A DNA stretch of 64,000 nucleotides from Marinobacter sp. CHS3-4 (GCF_030053415.1 NZ_JASGBJ010000001.1:620001-684000), one strand, 5' to 3'. Positions 1-9,177 are shown, numbered from the stretch's first letter. Program-made: numbers and translations. Notes: generated by a model not told the origin, from the letters alone.

Positions 1-299
1 TCGGGATGGACTTTGTTTTCCGCTGCGTAAAGCAGCATTTTCCTGGCATCCCCCTCAAGCAGCAGCGTTTCGTGAACGATATTTTCTTGATTGCACGCCT
101 CGCTTGCCTCCAGGAGATGACGTTTGAGGTCTTCGACTTCCTCATTGAAAAGGGATTCGTTGCTGGCGGTGATATCCCGAGGATTCTCTGCAACGGCGAC
201 AAGGGTGAGGGTGGGTTCGAGGTTTCGGAACATGGTAATGGTTCGCACCAGCGCTAATTTCGCGTTTCGGGAACCGTCGTAAGCGATCATGATTTTCAT
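1..299 (-). CDS. Universal stress protein (UspA family), 3' part outside window
   Basis: The minus strand reads MKIMIAYDGSRNAKLAL from an ATG at 299 and stays open to the window edge, so about 99 N-terminal residues are visible. The start, with the short beta strand followed by the AYDGS nucleotide-loop residues, is typical of UspA-fold cytoplasmic stress proteins; the family usually has 140-300 residues. A ribosome site (GGAGAA) lies 6 bases upstream. A perfect FNR/ANR box is centred near 368.5, about 42 bases from a plausible start point behind the -10-like GCTAAT (332-337, minus), so induction under low oxygen is likely. Several Pseudomonas usp genes are known ANR targets. The specific function is unknown. 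Confidence 0.85.
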   Translation of the reverse strand, partial: MKIMIAYDGSRNAKLALVRTITMFRNLEPTLTLVAVAENPRDITASNESLFNEEVEDLKRHLLEASEACNQENIVHETLLLEGDARKMLLYAAENKVHP

Positions 300-361
300 T
301 GTGAAGTTCTCCCAGAATGGATCTTTGGGAGCATTAGCCCACACTCGGCGTCAGCCAATAA

Positions 362-375
362 TTGATGAAAATCAA
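362..375. promoter_or_regulatory. Perfect FNR/ANR box between usp and narK
   Basis: The site reads TTGAT-GAAA-ATCAA, an exact match to the FNR/ANR consensus TTGAT-N4-ATCAA. It lies 63 bases from the usp start and 153 from the narK start. On the usp side a -10-like GCTAAT (332-337) sits at the spacing of a class II FNR promoter. On the narK side no clear -10 is visible at that spacing, so control of narK from this site is less certain. Confidence 0.85.
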
Positions 376-527
376 AAATCGCCTTTCCTACCCCGCCAGA
401 GCATCGCCGCGGCTTTGGCCTCTCCTGCAAGAGGTACCTCCAATGCCCCGCAATGCAAAAGCCGGTTTCTGATACCGTTTAATAAGCACGCTCATCAGGC
501 GCTTTTTCATCGACGGGGGGCAAGACC

Positions 528-1862
528 ATGGCTTCCAGCACAACAAAATCCCAACAATACCGGGCACTCGGCTTATCAACGTTTTCCTTCACGTTGTGCT
601 TTGCCGTGTGGACGATTTTCTCGATCATTGGCCTCAAAATCGCGGAGGACCTGGACCTTTCAAACACTCAGCTCGGCTTGTTGATGGCGACGCCAATTCT
701 AACCGGCTCGATCAGTCGATTGTTTCTGGGTATCTGGACGGACCGCTACGGGGGTCGCTGGGTTTTTGGTGTGCTGATGCTGACGACGTCTGCCTGTGTT
801 TACCTGCTCACGCTGGCCACGACCTACCCCATGCTGTTGGTCGGTGCTCTTGGGGTGGGTCTGGCCGGTGGGTCTTTTATTGTTGGTGTTGCCTACACCT
901 CAGCCTGGTTTGACGCAAAGCAACAGGGAACTGCGTTGGGCATCTTTGGTGCGGGCAATGTCGGCGCGGCGGTCACGAATTTTGGCGCACCGTTTTTGCT
1001 GGTGGCGTTTGGCTGGGAAGACACGGCCAGAATCTACGCGATGGTGTTGGCGTCGATGGGTGTGTTTTTCGTTCTGTTTGCGAAAGATGATCCGTTAACA
1101 GCGGCCCGGCGTGGTGGAGATCAGCAGTCTTTTCTGGAGCAGATGGCCCCACTACGAGAGCTCCGGGTATGGCGTTTTGCGCTTTATTATTTCTTTGTTT
1201 TTGGGGCCTTCGTTGCGCTTGCGCTATGGCTACCTCATTTCCTCATGGGTGTTTACGGACTCGACATTAAAACTGCGGGTATCATTGCTGCTTTGTACAC
1301 CATTCCCGCTTCTCTGTTCCGCATTCTGGGTGGCTGGATGTCTGACCGATTTGGTGCGCGTAGAGTCATGTACTGGACATTTATTGCCTCCGTCATATGT
1401 ACTTTCCTGCTGAGCTACCCTCCAACTGATTATGTGGTGCAAGGAATCGACGGCGACATTCGGTTTTCCATCGCAATGAGCCTGCCGGTGTTTGTCGCGC
1501 TGATATTTGTACTTGGCTTCTTCATGTCGTTGGGGAAAGCGGCCGTTTACAAGCATGTGCCGGTTTATTATCCGGAGCATGTGGGTGCCGTTGGTGGCGT
1601 TGTCGGCATGATCGGTGGGCTGGGTGGTTTTGCGCTGCCGCTCGCTTTTGGTGTGCTGAATGACCTTACTGGCATCTGGCAAAGCTGCTTTATGCTGATG
1701 TTCGGTATTGTTGCCGCGGCATTGATGTGGATGCACTACGCTGTCCGCAGTGCAGAACGCGAAGAATGGGCGGCTGACCAGGAACAGACAGATCTGCCTG
1801 AGCTGGCCTCGCCGCAGCTGTTTTATCCGCTTAACAGAAAACTGCCGTCGCGGAAATCTTGA
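528..1862 (+). CDS. narK: NarK-type nitrate/nitrite transporter (MFS, NNP family)
   Basis: A 444-residue polytopic inner-membrane protein with about 12 hydrophobic segments. It carries both nitrate-signature glycine-rich stretches of the NNP family: GAGNVGAAVTNFG near residues 141-153 and VGMIGGLGGF near 366-375. Conserved arginines in RLFLGIWTDRYGGR (TM2-loop) and RILGGWMSDRFGARR also fit. It would move nitrate in and/or nitrite out. The divergent usp gene and the intergenic FNR/ANR box suggest use in oxygen-limited growth, although no nitrate reductase gene is seen here. The 3' end overlaps the convergent pirin gene by 40 bases. The ATG at 528 follows a G-rich ribosome site. Confidence 0.85.
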   Translation: MASSTTKSQQYRALGLSTFSFTLCFAVWTIFSIIGLKIAEDLDLSNTQLGLLMATPILTGSISRLFLGIWTDRYGGRWVFGVLMLTTSACVYLLTLATTYPMLLVGALGVGLAGGSFIVGVAYTSAWFDAKQQGTALGIFGAGNVGAAVTNFGAPFLLVAFGWEDTARIYAMVLASMGVFFVLFAKDDPLTAARRGGDQQSFLEQMAPLRELRVWRFALYYFFVFGAFVALALWLPHFLMGVYGLDIKTAGIIAALYTIPASLFRILGGWMSDRFGARRVMYWTFIASVICTFLLSYPPTDYVVQGIDGDIRFSIAMSLPVFVALIFVLGFFMSLGKAAVYKHVPVYYPEHVGAVGGVVGMIGGLGGFALPLAFGVLNDLTGIWQSCFMLMFGIVAAALMWMHYAVRSAEREEWAADQEQTDLPELASPQLFYPLNRKLPSRKS

Positions 1863-2686
1863 AGCGTCTGCTCAATTTCCGCCCGCGTGTTCATTACGAA
1901 CGGGCCGTATTGTGCCACTGGCTCGCCGATGGGTTTGCCGGCAATCAGCAGTATCCGGGCATCTTTCTTGCCCGCTCGCAGCCGAAGGGTGTCGCCGTCG
2001 TCAAGAATGTGGGCGGTGGACAGGTCCAGGGATTCTGCCGCCGATTCTGACTGTAGCGAAGCGTCTCCTTCGTACAGATACACCAACGCGGAGAGTTCTT
2101 TGCCGACCGGTATCTGGGTTTCACCACCTGCAGGCAACAGAATGTCGGCATACACCGGTAGGGTTGATCCACCGTGGACAGCGCCGAGGTGTTGACGGCC
2201 ATCGATGGACAGCTCACCGGCGACCAGCTTGACTGCGGCATCGCCGACGCTCAGGTCCGGAATGTCTTCTGGCTGAATGTCCCGATAGCCGGCTGGTTTC
2301 ATTTTTTCGGCCGCAGGCAGATTAAGCCATAGCTGAAACCCCCGCATCCGCCCCGATTCCTGCTGAGGCATTTCCGAGTGAACAATCCCTCGTCCGGCGG
2401 TCATCCACTGCACACCGCCGTTTTTCAGATTGCCCCGGTTGCCCAGGTGGTCTTCGTGAAGCATGTGGCCATCAATCATGTAGGTCACTGTCTCAAACCC
2501 TCGATGAGGATGGGACGGGAAACCGGCAATGTAGTCTGCTGCGTCTTCCGAGCCAAATTCATCCAGCATCAGATAGGGATCCATGCGCACATGGGGGCTT
2601 TGACCGAGCGAACGCTTGATGCGAACGCCGGCGCCGTCCGATGTTTCCATGGCGGGTACGCGGCGTTTAACGGAACGGTATGTCAT
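1823..2686 (-). CDS. Pirin family protein (cupin)
   Basis: 287 residues with the two-cupin pirin architecture. Metal ligands are visible in the N-terminal cupin: HPHRGFETVTY near residues 58-68, a further His in LHEDHLGN near 77, and the Glu in IVHSEMP near 105. Pirins bind Fe(II); bacterial members can be quercetin dioxygenases or modulators of metabolic enzymes, so the substrate is not predictable. The gene is monocistronic, convergent with narK (40-base overlap), with AAGGAGG about 8 bases before the ATG. The C-terminal part resembles the pirin_C domain. No unusual feature was seen. Confidence 0.85.
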   Translation of the reverse strand: MTYRSVKRRVPAMETSDGAGVRIKRSLGQSPHVRMDPYLMLDEFGSEDAADYIAGFPSHPHRGFETVTYMIDGHMLHEDHLGNRGNLKNGGVQWMTAGRGIVHSEMPQQESGRMRGFQLWLNLPAAEKMKPAGYRDIQPEDIPDLSVGDAAVKLVAGELSIDGRQHLGAVHGGSTLPVYADILLPAGGETQIPVGKELSALVYLYEGDASLQSESAAESLDLSTAHILDDGDTLRLRAGKKDARILLIAGKPIGEPVAQYGPFVMNTRAEIEQTLQDFRDGSFLLSG

Positions 2687-2770
2687 AGCAGCCTCCTTAA
2701 GCCTGTTACTAGCTCCATTAGAGGCCAGGAGACGAGAATAATAAACCGGAGAATTCTGGAGGGCGCATTC

Positions 2771-2820
2771 AAAAAAACTGAAGGTTCCGCCGGCGTATGT
2801 CCGGAACAGAACCTTCAGCT
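2771..2820 (-). terminator. Rho-independent terminator of speD
   Basis: A 10-bp perfect stem (CTGAAGGTTC at 2778-2787 with GAACCTTCAG at 2809-2818) contains further internal pairing. On the minus strand it is followed by seven T residues (2771-2777), just downstream of the speD stop codon. Confidence 0.9.
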
Positions 2821-2827
2821 TTCGAGA

Positions 2828-3619
2828 TTACTCTACGTTGCGGGAATAAAAGATCTCGAGCATCTCGCGACGCAGACGGTCTTCAATGGATTGGGCTTCT
2901 TCTGACCCCAGGTCTTCCGCGTTGACGCCGAACACGTAGTTATCCAGATTGAAATTTTTGAGCATCATCTTGGTGTGGAACAGGTTCTCCTGGTACACGT
3001 TGACGTCAATCATCTGGTAGGCGTTCTGGGTGTCCTCGGTCAGGTAGTTCTGAATCGAGTTGATGTCGTGATCGATGTAATGCTTCCGACCGTCCACATC
3101 ACGGGTGAATCCGCGTACGCGGTAGTCAACTGTCACCACATCCGAATCAAAGCTGTGGATCAGATAGTTCAGCACCTTCAGGGGTGAAATCAGGCCGCAG
3201 GTTGAAACGTCAATGTCGGCGCGGAATGTGCTGATACCCTCGTAGGGATGGCTTTCCGGATAGGTGTGAACCGTCACGTGGCTCTTGTCGAGGTGCGCCA
3301 AAATGGTGTCTGGCAGCGGACCCGGTGATTCTTCGTTATCCGCCTCGCCGTCGCTGATCTCGTGTTCTGCGATCAGCATGGTCACCGAAGCACCATGGGG
3401 ATCGTAATCCTGACGGGCGATGTTCAACACGTTGGCGCCGATGATCTTGACGACGTCAGACAGGATCTGGGTCAGACGCTCGGCATTGTACATTTCATCG
3501 ATGTAGTCGATGTAGGCCTTGCGTTGCTCTTCCGTCCGCGCGTAGCAGATGTCGTAGATGTTGAAGCTCAACGATTTGGTCAGGTTGTTGAAACCATGTA
3601 GCTGCAATTTGGTTTCCAT
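2828..3619 (-). CDS. speD: S-adenosylmethionine decarboxylase proenzyme
   Basis: 263 residues, the length of the Escherichia coli-type enzyme. It makes decarboxylated AdoMet, the aminopropyl donor for spermidine synthesis. The self-cleavage site is visible in [16 protein letters not shown]: Ser113 would become the pyruvoyl group, and the downstream His and Cys (DVSTCG, near 140) match family catalytic positions. The gene has a ribosome site (GAGGCTGAGC) and its own terminator. The neighbours OsmC-like protein and crp/vfr match the Pseudomonas order speD-PA0653-vfr. No spermidine synthase gene is in the window. Confidence 0.95.
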   Translation of the reverse strand: METKLQLHGFNNLTKSLSFNIYDICYARTEEQRKAYIDYIDEMYNAERLTQILSDVVKIIGANVLNIARQDYDPHGASVTMLIAEHEISDGEADNEESPGPLPDTILAHLDKSHVTVHTYPESHPYEGISTFRADIDVSTCGLISPLKVLNYLIHSFDSDVVTVDYRVRGFTRDVDGRKHYIDHDINSIQNYLTEDTQNAYQMIDVNVYQENLFHTKMMLKNFNLDNYVFGVNAEDLGSEEAQSIEDRLRREMLEIFYSRNVE

Positions 3620-3765
3620 GCTCAGCCTCCCTCCAGGCAGGGGTTCGGACAGGATATCGGCGGATAAAGCCGCGTATTATGCACACTGGTTGCACGGTTG
3701 GGTAGGGTTGGAAGCCCTCGCTTTATCCGTAATTTCCCAAGCGGTTGTGGCCAATCGACCATGTG

Positions 3766-4188
3766 TCAGGAAGCGTCCCGAATTTCATAGCTGTGGGTGA
3801 TCTCCACACCGGCTTTCTCCAGCATGATAGACGCTGAGCAATATTTTTCAGCCGACAGGCTGACAGCCCGCTTGACCAGGTTCTCTTTGAGACTGTTGCC
3901 GGTCACCACAAAGTGCAGGTGAATTTTGGTAAACACTGACGGAACGCTGTCTGCTCGCTCGGCTTCCAGTTCGGTATGGCAGTCGGTGACGTCCTGGCGG
4001 CTTTTCTGCAAAATGCTCATGACGTCAAAGGAAGAGCATCCGCCCAGCCCCATCAAAACCAGCTCCATTGGGCGTGGCCCCTGATTCTTGCCGCCGTGGT
4101 CGGGTGGGCCGTCCATCTGGACTTCATGACCGCTGCCACTGGCAGCTTTGAAGCCGGCGTCTCCGGTCCAGTCAATGGTTGCTTTCAT
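3766..4188 (-). CDS. OsmC/YhfA-like peroxide-reducing fold protein
   Basis: 140 residues of the OsmC/Ohr superfamily. The two family cysteines are present: Cys51 in MGLGGCSSFDV and Cys117 in SAEKYCSAS. OsmC and Ohr reduce organic hydroperoxides with this pair. The short YhfA-like branch seen here often lies beside crp in gammaproteobacteria and its physiological substrate is not established. It is divergent from crp (about 260 bases between start codons) and lies upstream of speD on the same strand, separated by 146 bases. Confidence 0.85.
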   Translation of the reverse strand: MKATIDWTGDAGFKAASGSGHEVQMDGPPDHGGKNQGPRPMELVLMGLGGCSSFDVMSILQKSRQDVTDCHTELEAERADSVPSVFTKIHLHFVVTGNSLKENLVKRAVSLSAEKYCSASIMLEKAGVEITHSYEIRDAS

Positions 4189-4327
4189 GGGTGCTTGCTC
4201 CAGCCCGTTCGGGCGTTGAAAGAGTGTCTGTAAACGATTTCAGTGGATCGGGATGCTAGCATATAGACCTGCTCCCAGGCACCGTTGCGGCGCGCAGGAT
4301 TGTGTATCTGGGCTATACTGTTTTCAG

Positions 4328-4356
4328 TTGCCGATGCCGGGCCTTCTTGTTATAAG
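4328..4356 (+). promoter_or_regulatory. Putative sigma70 promoter of crp
   Basis: TTGCCG (4328-4333) and TATAAG (4351-4356) are separated by exactly 17 bases, about 80-90 bases before the crp coding region. A second -10-like TATACT lies at 4315-4320 without a good -35. Confidence 0.5.
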
Positions 4357-4448
4357 GTCGGCTGATTAAAAACAAACCCGCACGGAAAGCAGGGTGAATA
4401 ACAACAAATCTGATTTCCCGCCAGTATTAAGGAGGCATGTCTCGCACT

Positions 4449-5090
4449 ATGGCTACTATCGTCAAGCCGGTTGAGCAGAAAACCAAACACCTGGATTACT
4501 TCCTGTCGCAGTGTCACCGGCGACGCTACCCTGGTAAAAGCACCATCATTTATGCAGGTGACAAGAGCGACTCACTGTTTTACATCGTCAAAGGCTCGGT
4601 GACCGTCATTATTGAAGACGACGACGGGCGCGAGATGATCATGGCTTACCTTAACGCCGGGGATTTCTTTGGCGAAATGGGGCTGTTCGACAACATGGAT
4701 TCCCGTAGCGCCTGGGTCAAAGCCAAGAGCGAATGCGAAGTGGCTGAAATCAGCTACACCAAATTTCGTGAGATTGCCCAGCAGGATCCACGGGTTCTGT
4801 ATTTTATCGGCGAACAGATGGCGTCCCGTTTGCGCCAGACCACTCGAAAGGTAGGCGATCTGGCGTTCCTGGACGTGACAGGCCGGGTGGCACGCACGTT
4901 ATTGGATCTGTGTAAGGAGCCGGACGCCATGACGCATCCGGACGGCATGCAGATCAAGATTACCCGTCAGGAAATCGGCCGTATCGTGGGCTGCTCTCGG
5001 GAAATGGTGGGGCGGGTTCTGAAGACCCTGGAAGACCAGGGATTGGTGAGAGTCAAAGGTAAAACCATGGTGGTTTACGGCACTCGTTGA
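4449..5090 (+). CDS. crp: cAMP receptor protein (CRP/Vfr)
   Basis: 213 residues from the ATG at 4449. An in-frame ATG at 4437 is only one base from GGAGG, and the family N-terminus ([18 protein letters not shown]) favours the later codon. The N-terminal cyclic-nucleotide-binding beta barrel includes [10 protein letters not shown] and RSAWVKA, which hold the cAMP-contacting Glu and Arg-Ser. A long dimer helix and the C-terminal winged helix follow ([20 protein letters not shown], recognition helix about 180-190). The sequence is very close to Pseudomonas Vfr as I remember it. It is a global activator using cAMP, and the location beside osmC and speD is conserved. A terminator follows. Confidence 0.95.
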   Translation: MATIVKPVEQKTKHLDYFLSQCHRRRYPGKSTIIYAGDKSDSLFYIVKGSVTVIIEDDDGREMIMAYLNAGDFFGEMGLFDNMDSRSAWVKAKSECEVAEISYTKFREIAQQDPRVLYFIGEQMASRLRQTTRKVGDLAFLDVTGRVARTLLDLCKEPDAMTHPDGMQIKITRQEIGRIVGCSREMVGRVLKTLEDQGLVRVKGKTMVVYGTR

Positions 5091-5119
5091 GCCCGCAGAA
5101 CTGCCTCGGTTTCCCTTCA

Positions 5120-5146
5120 AAGGCCGCTTGGATCAGCGGCCTTTTT
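5120..5146 (+). terminator. Rho-independent terminator of crp
   Basis: A 9-bp perfect stem AAGGCCGCT / AGCGGCCTT (5120-5128 with 5135-5143) has a six-base loop and runs into five T residues, about 30 bases after the crp stop codon. Confidence 0.9.
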
Positions 5147-5178
5147 CATTTCAAGCTTTCTTCAGGCAACCCAGTAGA

Positions 5179-6249
5179 TCAGGGACAGGACCATTTCGGT
5201 TGGCTGTCGCCTGCCGGGGTGCTGCCGCAGGCACCCGCCAACCCGGATTGCAGGAACAGCGCTGCGTCACGCACCGTATCCTTGGGCAACTCTTCCATAG
5301 GAATGTGTCCAACGGTGGGGTAAATCACCAGGCCAGCATCGGGAACATCCTGTCGCCAGCGTTCGGCCAGCTCCGGCGGTACCCAGGTGTCTTCTTCGCC
5401 CCACATCAGCAGCGTCTCTGCTTTAATGCTGCGAAAGTCCGGCGGCACGGTGCTATCCGCCCGGGCCTCGATCAATTCCAGGGTTTTCATGTAAACGGGT
5501 TTGGCGCCCGCTCGCTGATTCATGTGGACGTAACGGCTGTAGGACTTTGGCGTGATTCTGTCGGAGTCCCCATACACCCAGGCGACGCCAAGCGTCACCG
5601 CCCAGGCTGGCTGTATATAGCTGCCCATGAAAGACACCGGCGCCGAGGTGCCTACATCCAGCAGCCAGGGCGTGTCCTGGGGGTAGCCAAACGGGTCGAG
5701 CAATACCAGGCGTTTTACCCGGTCGGGGTGTTTGGCGGCGTAGTGTGCGGCCAGAAAACCGCCCAGTGAATTGCCCGCCAGAGACACCCGGCCCAGCCCA
5801 AGCGCGTCCACAAAGCCTTCGAACGCAGCCACAACCTCTTGTTCGTTGAAGCGTTCCAGGTCTTCCGGGGCGCCGGTCAAGCCGAATCCGGGCATGTCCA
5901 GAGCGATCACGCGATGGGTTTTCGACAGCTCCTCGGCCCAGTCATCCCAGGTCTGCAGCGCAGAGAAAATGCCGTGCATCAGGATGATGGGTTCACCCTG
6001 GCCGCGATCCTGATAGTGGATGTTGTAGCCGTTAACGCGAATAAATCGGGAGTGCTCGTTGGTGTAGCGGGACTTCAGGTCGTCCTCTTCCATGCTGATC
6101 AGCCCACCCCAATGACTCATGGTTGGCGTGGCCTCCATAGAGGCGCTGATGGCAGAGCAGCCTGAAACCGCAGCCAGTGCCGTAATTAACAGGAGCAGGC
6201 GGGCGAACGGAAGCAGCGTCCATGGCTTCGTCGGGGTCATGATGGTCAT
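5179..6249 (-). CDS. Alpha/beta hydrolase, predicted lipoprotein
   Basis: 356 residues. The N-terminus has a hydrophobic signal followed by the lipobox AAVSGC, so Cys31 would be lipidated and the enzyme membrane-anchored in the envelope. Core motifs are the oxyanion HG (HGIFSALQTW, near 92), the nucleophile elbow GNSLGG (Ser161), an Asp in GEEDTWVPPE and a His in TVGHIPMEE near the C-terminus. The substrate is unknown; ester or epoxide-type hydrolysis is possible. It is the last of four same-strand genes (hydroxylase, hydrolase, SDR, hydrolase) separated by 50-90 bases, a likely lipid or ester metabolic operon. Confidence 0.8.
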   Translation of the reverse strand: MTIMTPTKPWTLLPFARLLLLITALAAVSGCSAISASMEATPTMSHWGGLISMEEDDLKSRYTNEHSRFIRVNGYNIHYQDRGQGEPIILMHGIFSALQTWDDWAEELSKTHRVIALDMPGFGLTGAPEDLERFNEQEVVAAFEGFVDALGLGRVSLAGNSLGGFLAAHYAAKHPDRVKRLVLLDPFGYPQDTPWLLDVGTSAPVSFMGSYIQPAWAVTLGVAWVYGDSDRITPKSYSRYVHMNQRAGAKPVYMKTLELIEARADSTVPPDFRSIKAETLLMWGEEDTWVPPELAERWRQDVPDAGLVIYPTVGHIPMEELPKDTVRDAALFLQSGLAGACGSTPAGDSQPKWSCP

Positions 6250-6336
6250 TCCGGTTTAACGAGTGTGGCGGCAAATATTGCAGTAATCGCAAACCGGATC
6301 ATTGACTGTGTTGCCTGCCAGGCGCGGTGCTTGTGG

Positions 6337-7137
6337 TCAGTTCCGCTTCTTTACCAGCTTGAACATGAACTCCGGAGCTACCCGCTTAACCCACAGTGCC
6401 GCCATTTCCTTGCCTTTACCGACCGGTATTTCGCGCTTGCCGTTCTCCAGACCCTGAATGATGATTTCTGCGCACTCCGTCACATCCATGCCCCCGGCAA
6501 TGTCGTCATCTTCCTTTCCGAAAGCCGAGCCGTCTGCCGAAAGTGCGTTGTGTGAAATCTCGGTGCGAATGAAACCCGGCGTGATGGTCGACACCTGAAT
6601 GCCTTCGTCTTCGACCTCGGCCCGCAGGGCATCAAAGAATCCCATGACGGCGTGTTTTGCCGCGCAATAACCGGTGCGCATCGGAACGCCCACTTTGCCC
6701 GCGACACTGGCCGTGACAGCAAGGTGGCCTGAACGGCGTTCCAACATGTGGGGGAGCACCGCTTTGGTCAGGGCGATCTGGCCCATTACATCCACGTCCA
6801 GCAGCTTCTGGTACACCGATAGCTCGGTATCCTTGCACAGGGAGCGCTGGGAAAGCCCAGCATTGTTGATCAGCATATCGATCTGGCCAAACTGATCCAG
6901 CACCGCAGAAACCTTGCCGGGCAGGGCGTCCAGTTCGGTGACATCCAGGGGCAACACCATCAGATTGGATTCTGCGGCACCTTCTTCTCTGACGCAGCGT
7001 TGTTTGACTCTTTCAAGCTCGGATTCGCGACGGGCTGACAGCACCAGGCGGGCATTGTCACGGGACAGGCGTAATGCCAGCGCTTCGCCAATGCCGGAGG
7101 AAGCGCCGGTGATCCAGACCACTCGATTGGTGTACAT
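6337..7137 (-). CDS. Short-chain dehydrogenase/reductase
   Basis: 266 residues of the classical SDR family. The Rossmann cofactor motif TGASSGIG is at 10-17, NNAG at 91-94, the catalytic Ser at about 144 (TASVAG) and YCAAK at 157-161. Arg residues after beta-2 (SARRESEL) favour NADP(H). The C-terminus (FKLVKKRN) is basic. The relatives most like it are DHRS7-type enzymes acting on steroids, retinoids or fatty alcohols, but the substrate cannot be read from sequence. The position in an operon with a hydroxylase and two hydrolases suggests oxidation or reduction of a lipid alcohol or ketone. Confidence 0.85.
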   Translation of the reverse strand: MYTNRVVWITGASSGIGEALALRLSRDNARLVLSARRESELERVKQRCVREEGAAESNLMVLPLDVTELDALPGKVSAVLDQFGQIDMLINNAGLSQRSLCKDTELSVYQKLLDVDVMGQIALTKAVLPHMLERRSGHLAVTASVAGKVGVPMRTGYCAAKHAVMGFFDALRAEVEDEGIQVSTITPGFIRTEISHNALSADGSAFGKEDDDIAGGMDVTECAEIIIQGLENGKREIPVGKGKEMAALWVKRVAPEFMFKLVKKRN

Positions 7138-7195
7138 GGGTTGCTCCTGAAGTTTGTGGGCTGGCAGTGATCATAGCGCCCCGGAGCGGTTTTCG

Positions 7196-8104
7196 TCAGG
7201 TTTTCCTCACCGTCAGGCACTGCAACAGGTGGTCGCGAACCTGATCCGCCACGGTTTCATTGACCAGCTCATGGCGAGCGCCTTCGAACAATCGCTCGGA
7301 AGCGACCTGTACGCCCGCCTTCCTGAGATTGGCCACGTGGCGCCTGAATCCCTTACCCATTTCCCCAACCGGGTCCTGGTCGCCGGCCATTAAGTGCACC
7401 GGTAGATTTCGCCGCCACCGTTTGGGATTGAGGGCCATCATGCCGCCTATAAAGTCGGCCCAGAGGCCCACAGAGCAGTGAAAGCCGCAAAACGGGTCCT
7501 GTAAATAGAGGTCCACTTGCGCATCATCGCGGCTGAGCCAGTCGTGGCTGGTTCTGTTGGGGGCAAACAGCTTGTTGAAGGCCCCGAATGACAGGGCGTC
7601 GATCAGCGGGCTGCGATGGCGCTTACCGCGGGTCATTCCAATCAGTTTTACCAGCCCCAGATAGGGCCCCAGTTTCAAGCGGTCTATCCGGTTGGTGGCG
7701 CACAGCAGCAAATTGTCGATCTGATCCCCGTACTGCTGAACATAGGCCTGCGCAATGAACGAACCCATGCTGTGACCGAAGAGGCTCAAAGGTAGATCCG
7801 GATGCTGGGATCTTACCCAGTGAACAACGTTCGACAGGTCATTGATCACTTTTTGCCAACCCTGACGGTCGGCGTAGTGCCCCCGGTCGCCCTCCGGACA
7901 GTAAGGCCCGTGCCCCCGATGCTCAAGCGCATAAACCGCCACGCCCTTCTTGTTCAGCCAGCGGGCCAGAGGTTCATATCGAGCGGCATGTTCTGCCATT
8001 CCGTGGGCAATCACCAATGCCTGTTCCGGCTTTTCCGGTACCCAACTGAGCACCGGTATGCGGTGGCTATCGGTGCTGCTGATGAAATGCTCCTGCGCGT
8101 CCAT
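7196..8104 (-). CDS. Alpha/beta hydrolase, monoacylglycerol lipase/lysophospholipase-like
   Basis: 302 residues without a signal peptide, so probably cytoplasmic. HGMAEHAARY (near 34) is the characteristic oxyanion stretch of PldB/MGL-type lysophospholipases. GHSMGS places the nucleophile at Ser112, with Asp in GDQDPV and His in GARHELVNE completing the triad. EHRGHG near 61-66 is another family hallmark. It probably hydrolyses monoacylglycerol- or lysophospholipid-like esters. It lies between the membrane hydroxylase (53 bases) and the SDR (58 bases), all on the minus strand. Confidence 0.85.
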   Translation of the reverse strand: MDAQEHFISSTDSHRIPVLSWVPEKPEQALVIAHGMAEHAARYEPLARWLNKKGVAVYALEHRGHGPYCPEGDRGHYADRQGWQKVINDLSNVVHWVRSQHPDLPLSLFGHSMGSFIAQAYVQQYGDQIDNLLLCATNRIDRLKLGPYLGLVKLIGMTRGKRHRSPLIDALSFGAFNKLFAPNRTSHDWLSRDDAQVDLYLQDPFCGFHCSVGLWADFIGGMMALNPKRWRRNLPVHLMAGDQDPVGEMGKGFRRHVANLRKAGVQVASERLFEGARHELVNETVADQVRDHLLQCLTVRKT

Positions 8105-8157
8105 GTTGGTTTTTCCGTCCGCTGGTTATTGTTAACTGATTATTCTGGAAAAGAAGT

Positions 8158-9087
8158 CTACCGGGAACCGGCTTCGCGTTGCCACTCTGGCGGCTTCCAC
8201 AAGTGCCGCAGACGTTCCTTCCAGGGGCCAGGCCTGGCCATATCCCGGAACATGTCCCGGTATTCATGGGTCCATAGCACCAGCAGGTTGTTCGACGGCA
8301 CTGGCGTTGTGATGCCGTATTCGGGCGGTGCCTGCTCGTCTTCCGCCACGAAGGTACCGAACAACCGGTCCCAGATGATCAGCACCCCGCCGTAGTTGCG
8401 ATCAATATAGCCGGGGTTGCGACCGTGATGAACCCGATGGTGGCTCGGGGTGTTGAAAATCCATTCGATGGGGCGGGGCAGTTTGTCCACCAGCGTTGTG
8501 TGAATAAAGAATTGATAAACCAGTGACAGCGCATAGGCAACGCCGATCCACACCGGGTTAAAACCAATCAGTGCCAATGGCAGGTAGAAAATCCACATGC
8601 CATTGAAAATGTTCGTGGCGTTCTGGCGCATGGCGGTCGAGAAATTCATCCGTTCTGACGAATGGTGTACCACGTGGGCAGACCAGAACCAGCGCACCCG
8701 GTGGCCGGCGCGATGCTGCCAATAGAAGCAGAATTCAACGCCAATAAAAGTGAGCAAGCCCGTCAGCCAGGTCAGTTCCAGGTCAAACAACCGGAAGTGA
8801 TAACAAAGGGCATAGACCGGAAACGCGATCAGCCCTGCGAACAGCAGTTCCGTGGTCTGGTAGCCAGCGCCCAGTGCAAAGTTGCGAACGGCCTCTGAGA
8901 CATTCATGCGACTGGGGTCATGGCGGATGCGTCGGTACTCCCAGACTGTGACTGCGATGAATACCGGGGTCGCAAAAACAAAAATCAACTGACGCTCATC
9001 CAGCGCCAGCCAGGGTGACAGGCCTTCCCAGAGTGCCAGCAGGCCGCTCTGTTCCAGCGTATTGATCATCATGTCGTACAAAGTCAT
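8158..9087 (-). CDS. Sterol desaturase/fatty acid hydroxylase family membrane protein
   Basis: 309 residues with several hydrophobic helices and the complete histidine cluster of the di-iron family: HRAGH (125-129), HVVHH (138-142) and HRVHH (227-231), plus a His near 216. These enzymes use O2 to hydroxylate or desaturate membrane lipids, sterols or alkylglycerols. Bacterial members mostly have unknown substrates. It is the first gene of the presumed operon and diverges from an AraC-type regulator; the 129-base gap between them contains operator-like direct repeats. Confidence 0.85.
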   Translation of the reverse strand: MTLYDMMINTLEQSGLLALWEGLSPWLALDERQLIFVFATPVFIAVTVWEYRRIRHDPSRMNVSEAVRNFALGAGYQTTELLFAGLIAFPVYALCYHFRLFDLELTWLTGLLTFIGVEFCFYWQHRAGHRVRWFWSAHVVHHSSERMNFSTAMRQNATNIFNGMWIFYLPLALIGFNPVWIGVAYALSLVYQFFIHTTLVDKLPRPIEWIFNTPSHHRVHHGRNPGYIDRNYGGVLIIWDRLFGTFVAEDEQAPPEYGITTPVPSNNLLVLWTHEYRDMFRDMARPGPWKERLRHLWKPPEWQREAGSR

Positions 9088-9145
9088 GACGAAGCGATCT
9101 CTTGGTTATTGACACAGTGACAGTGTCGCGCGAAGTTAAGATTGT

Positions 9146-9177
9146 AAATTGACAATACACGTCACAAAATTGACGAT
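9146..9177. promoter_or_regulatory. Direct repeats phased at 21 bp, candidate AraC-type operator
   Basis: AAATTGACAAT (9146-9156) and AAATTGACGAT (9167-9177) match at 10 of 11 positions and start exactly 21 bases apart, two helical turns. AraC-family proteins typically bind such phased direct repeats. The pair lies between the divergent hydroxylase and AraC genes. Function is inferred. Confidence 0.45.

Noticed and set aside
4315..4320. TATACT as the main -10 of crp
   Set aside because: No -35-like hexamer lies 16-18 bases upstream, while the pair at 4328/4351 has exact spacing.
5128..5769. A 213-codon plus-strand frame opposite the lipoprotein hydrolase
   Set aside because: It has no recognisable domains and lies antisense to a gene with a full catalytic triad and lipobox.
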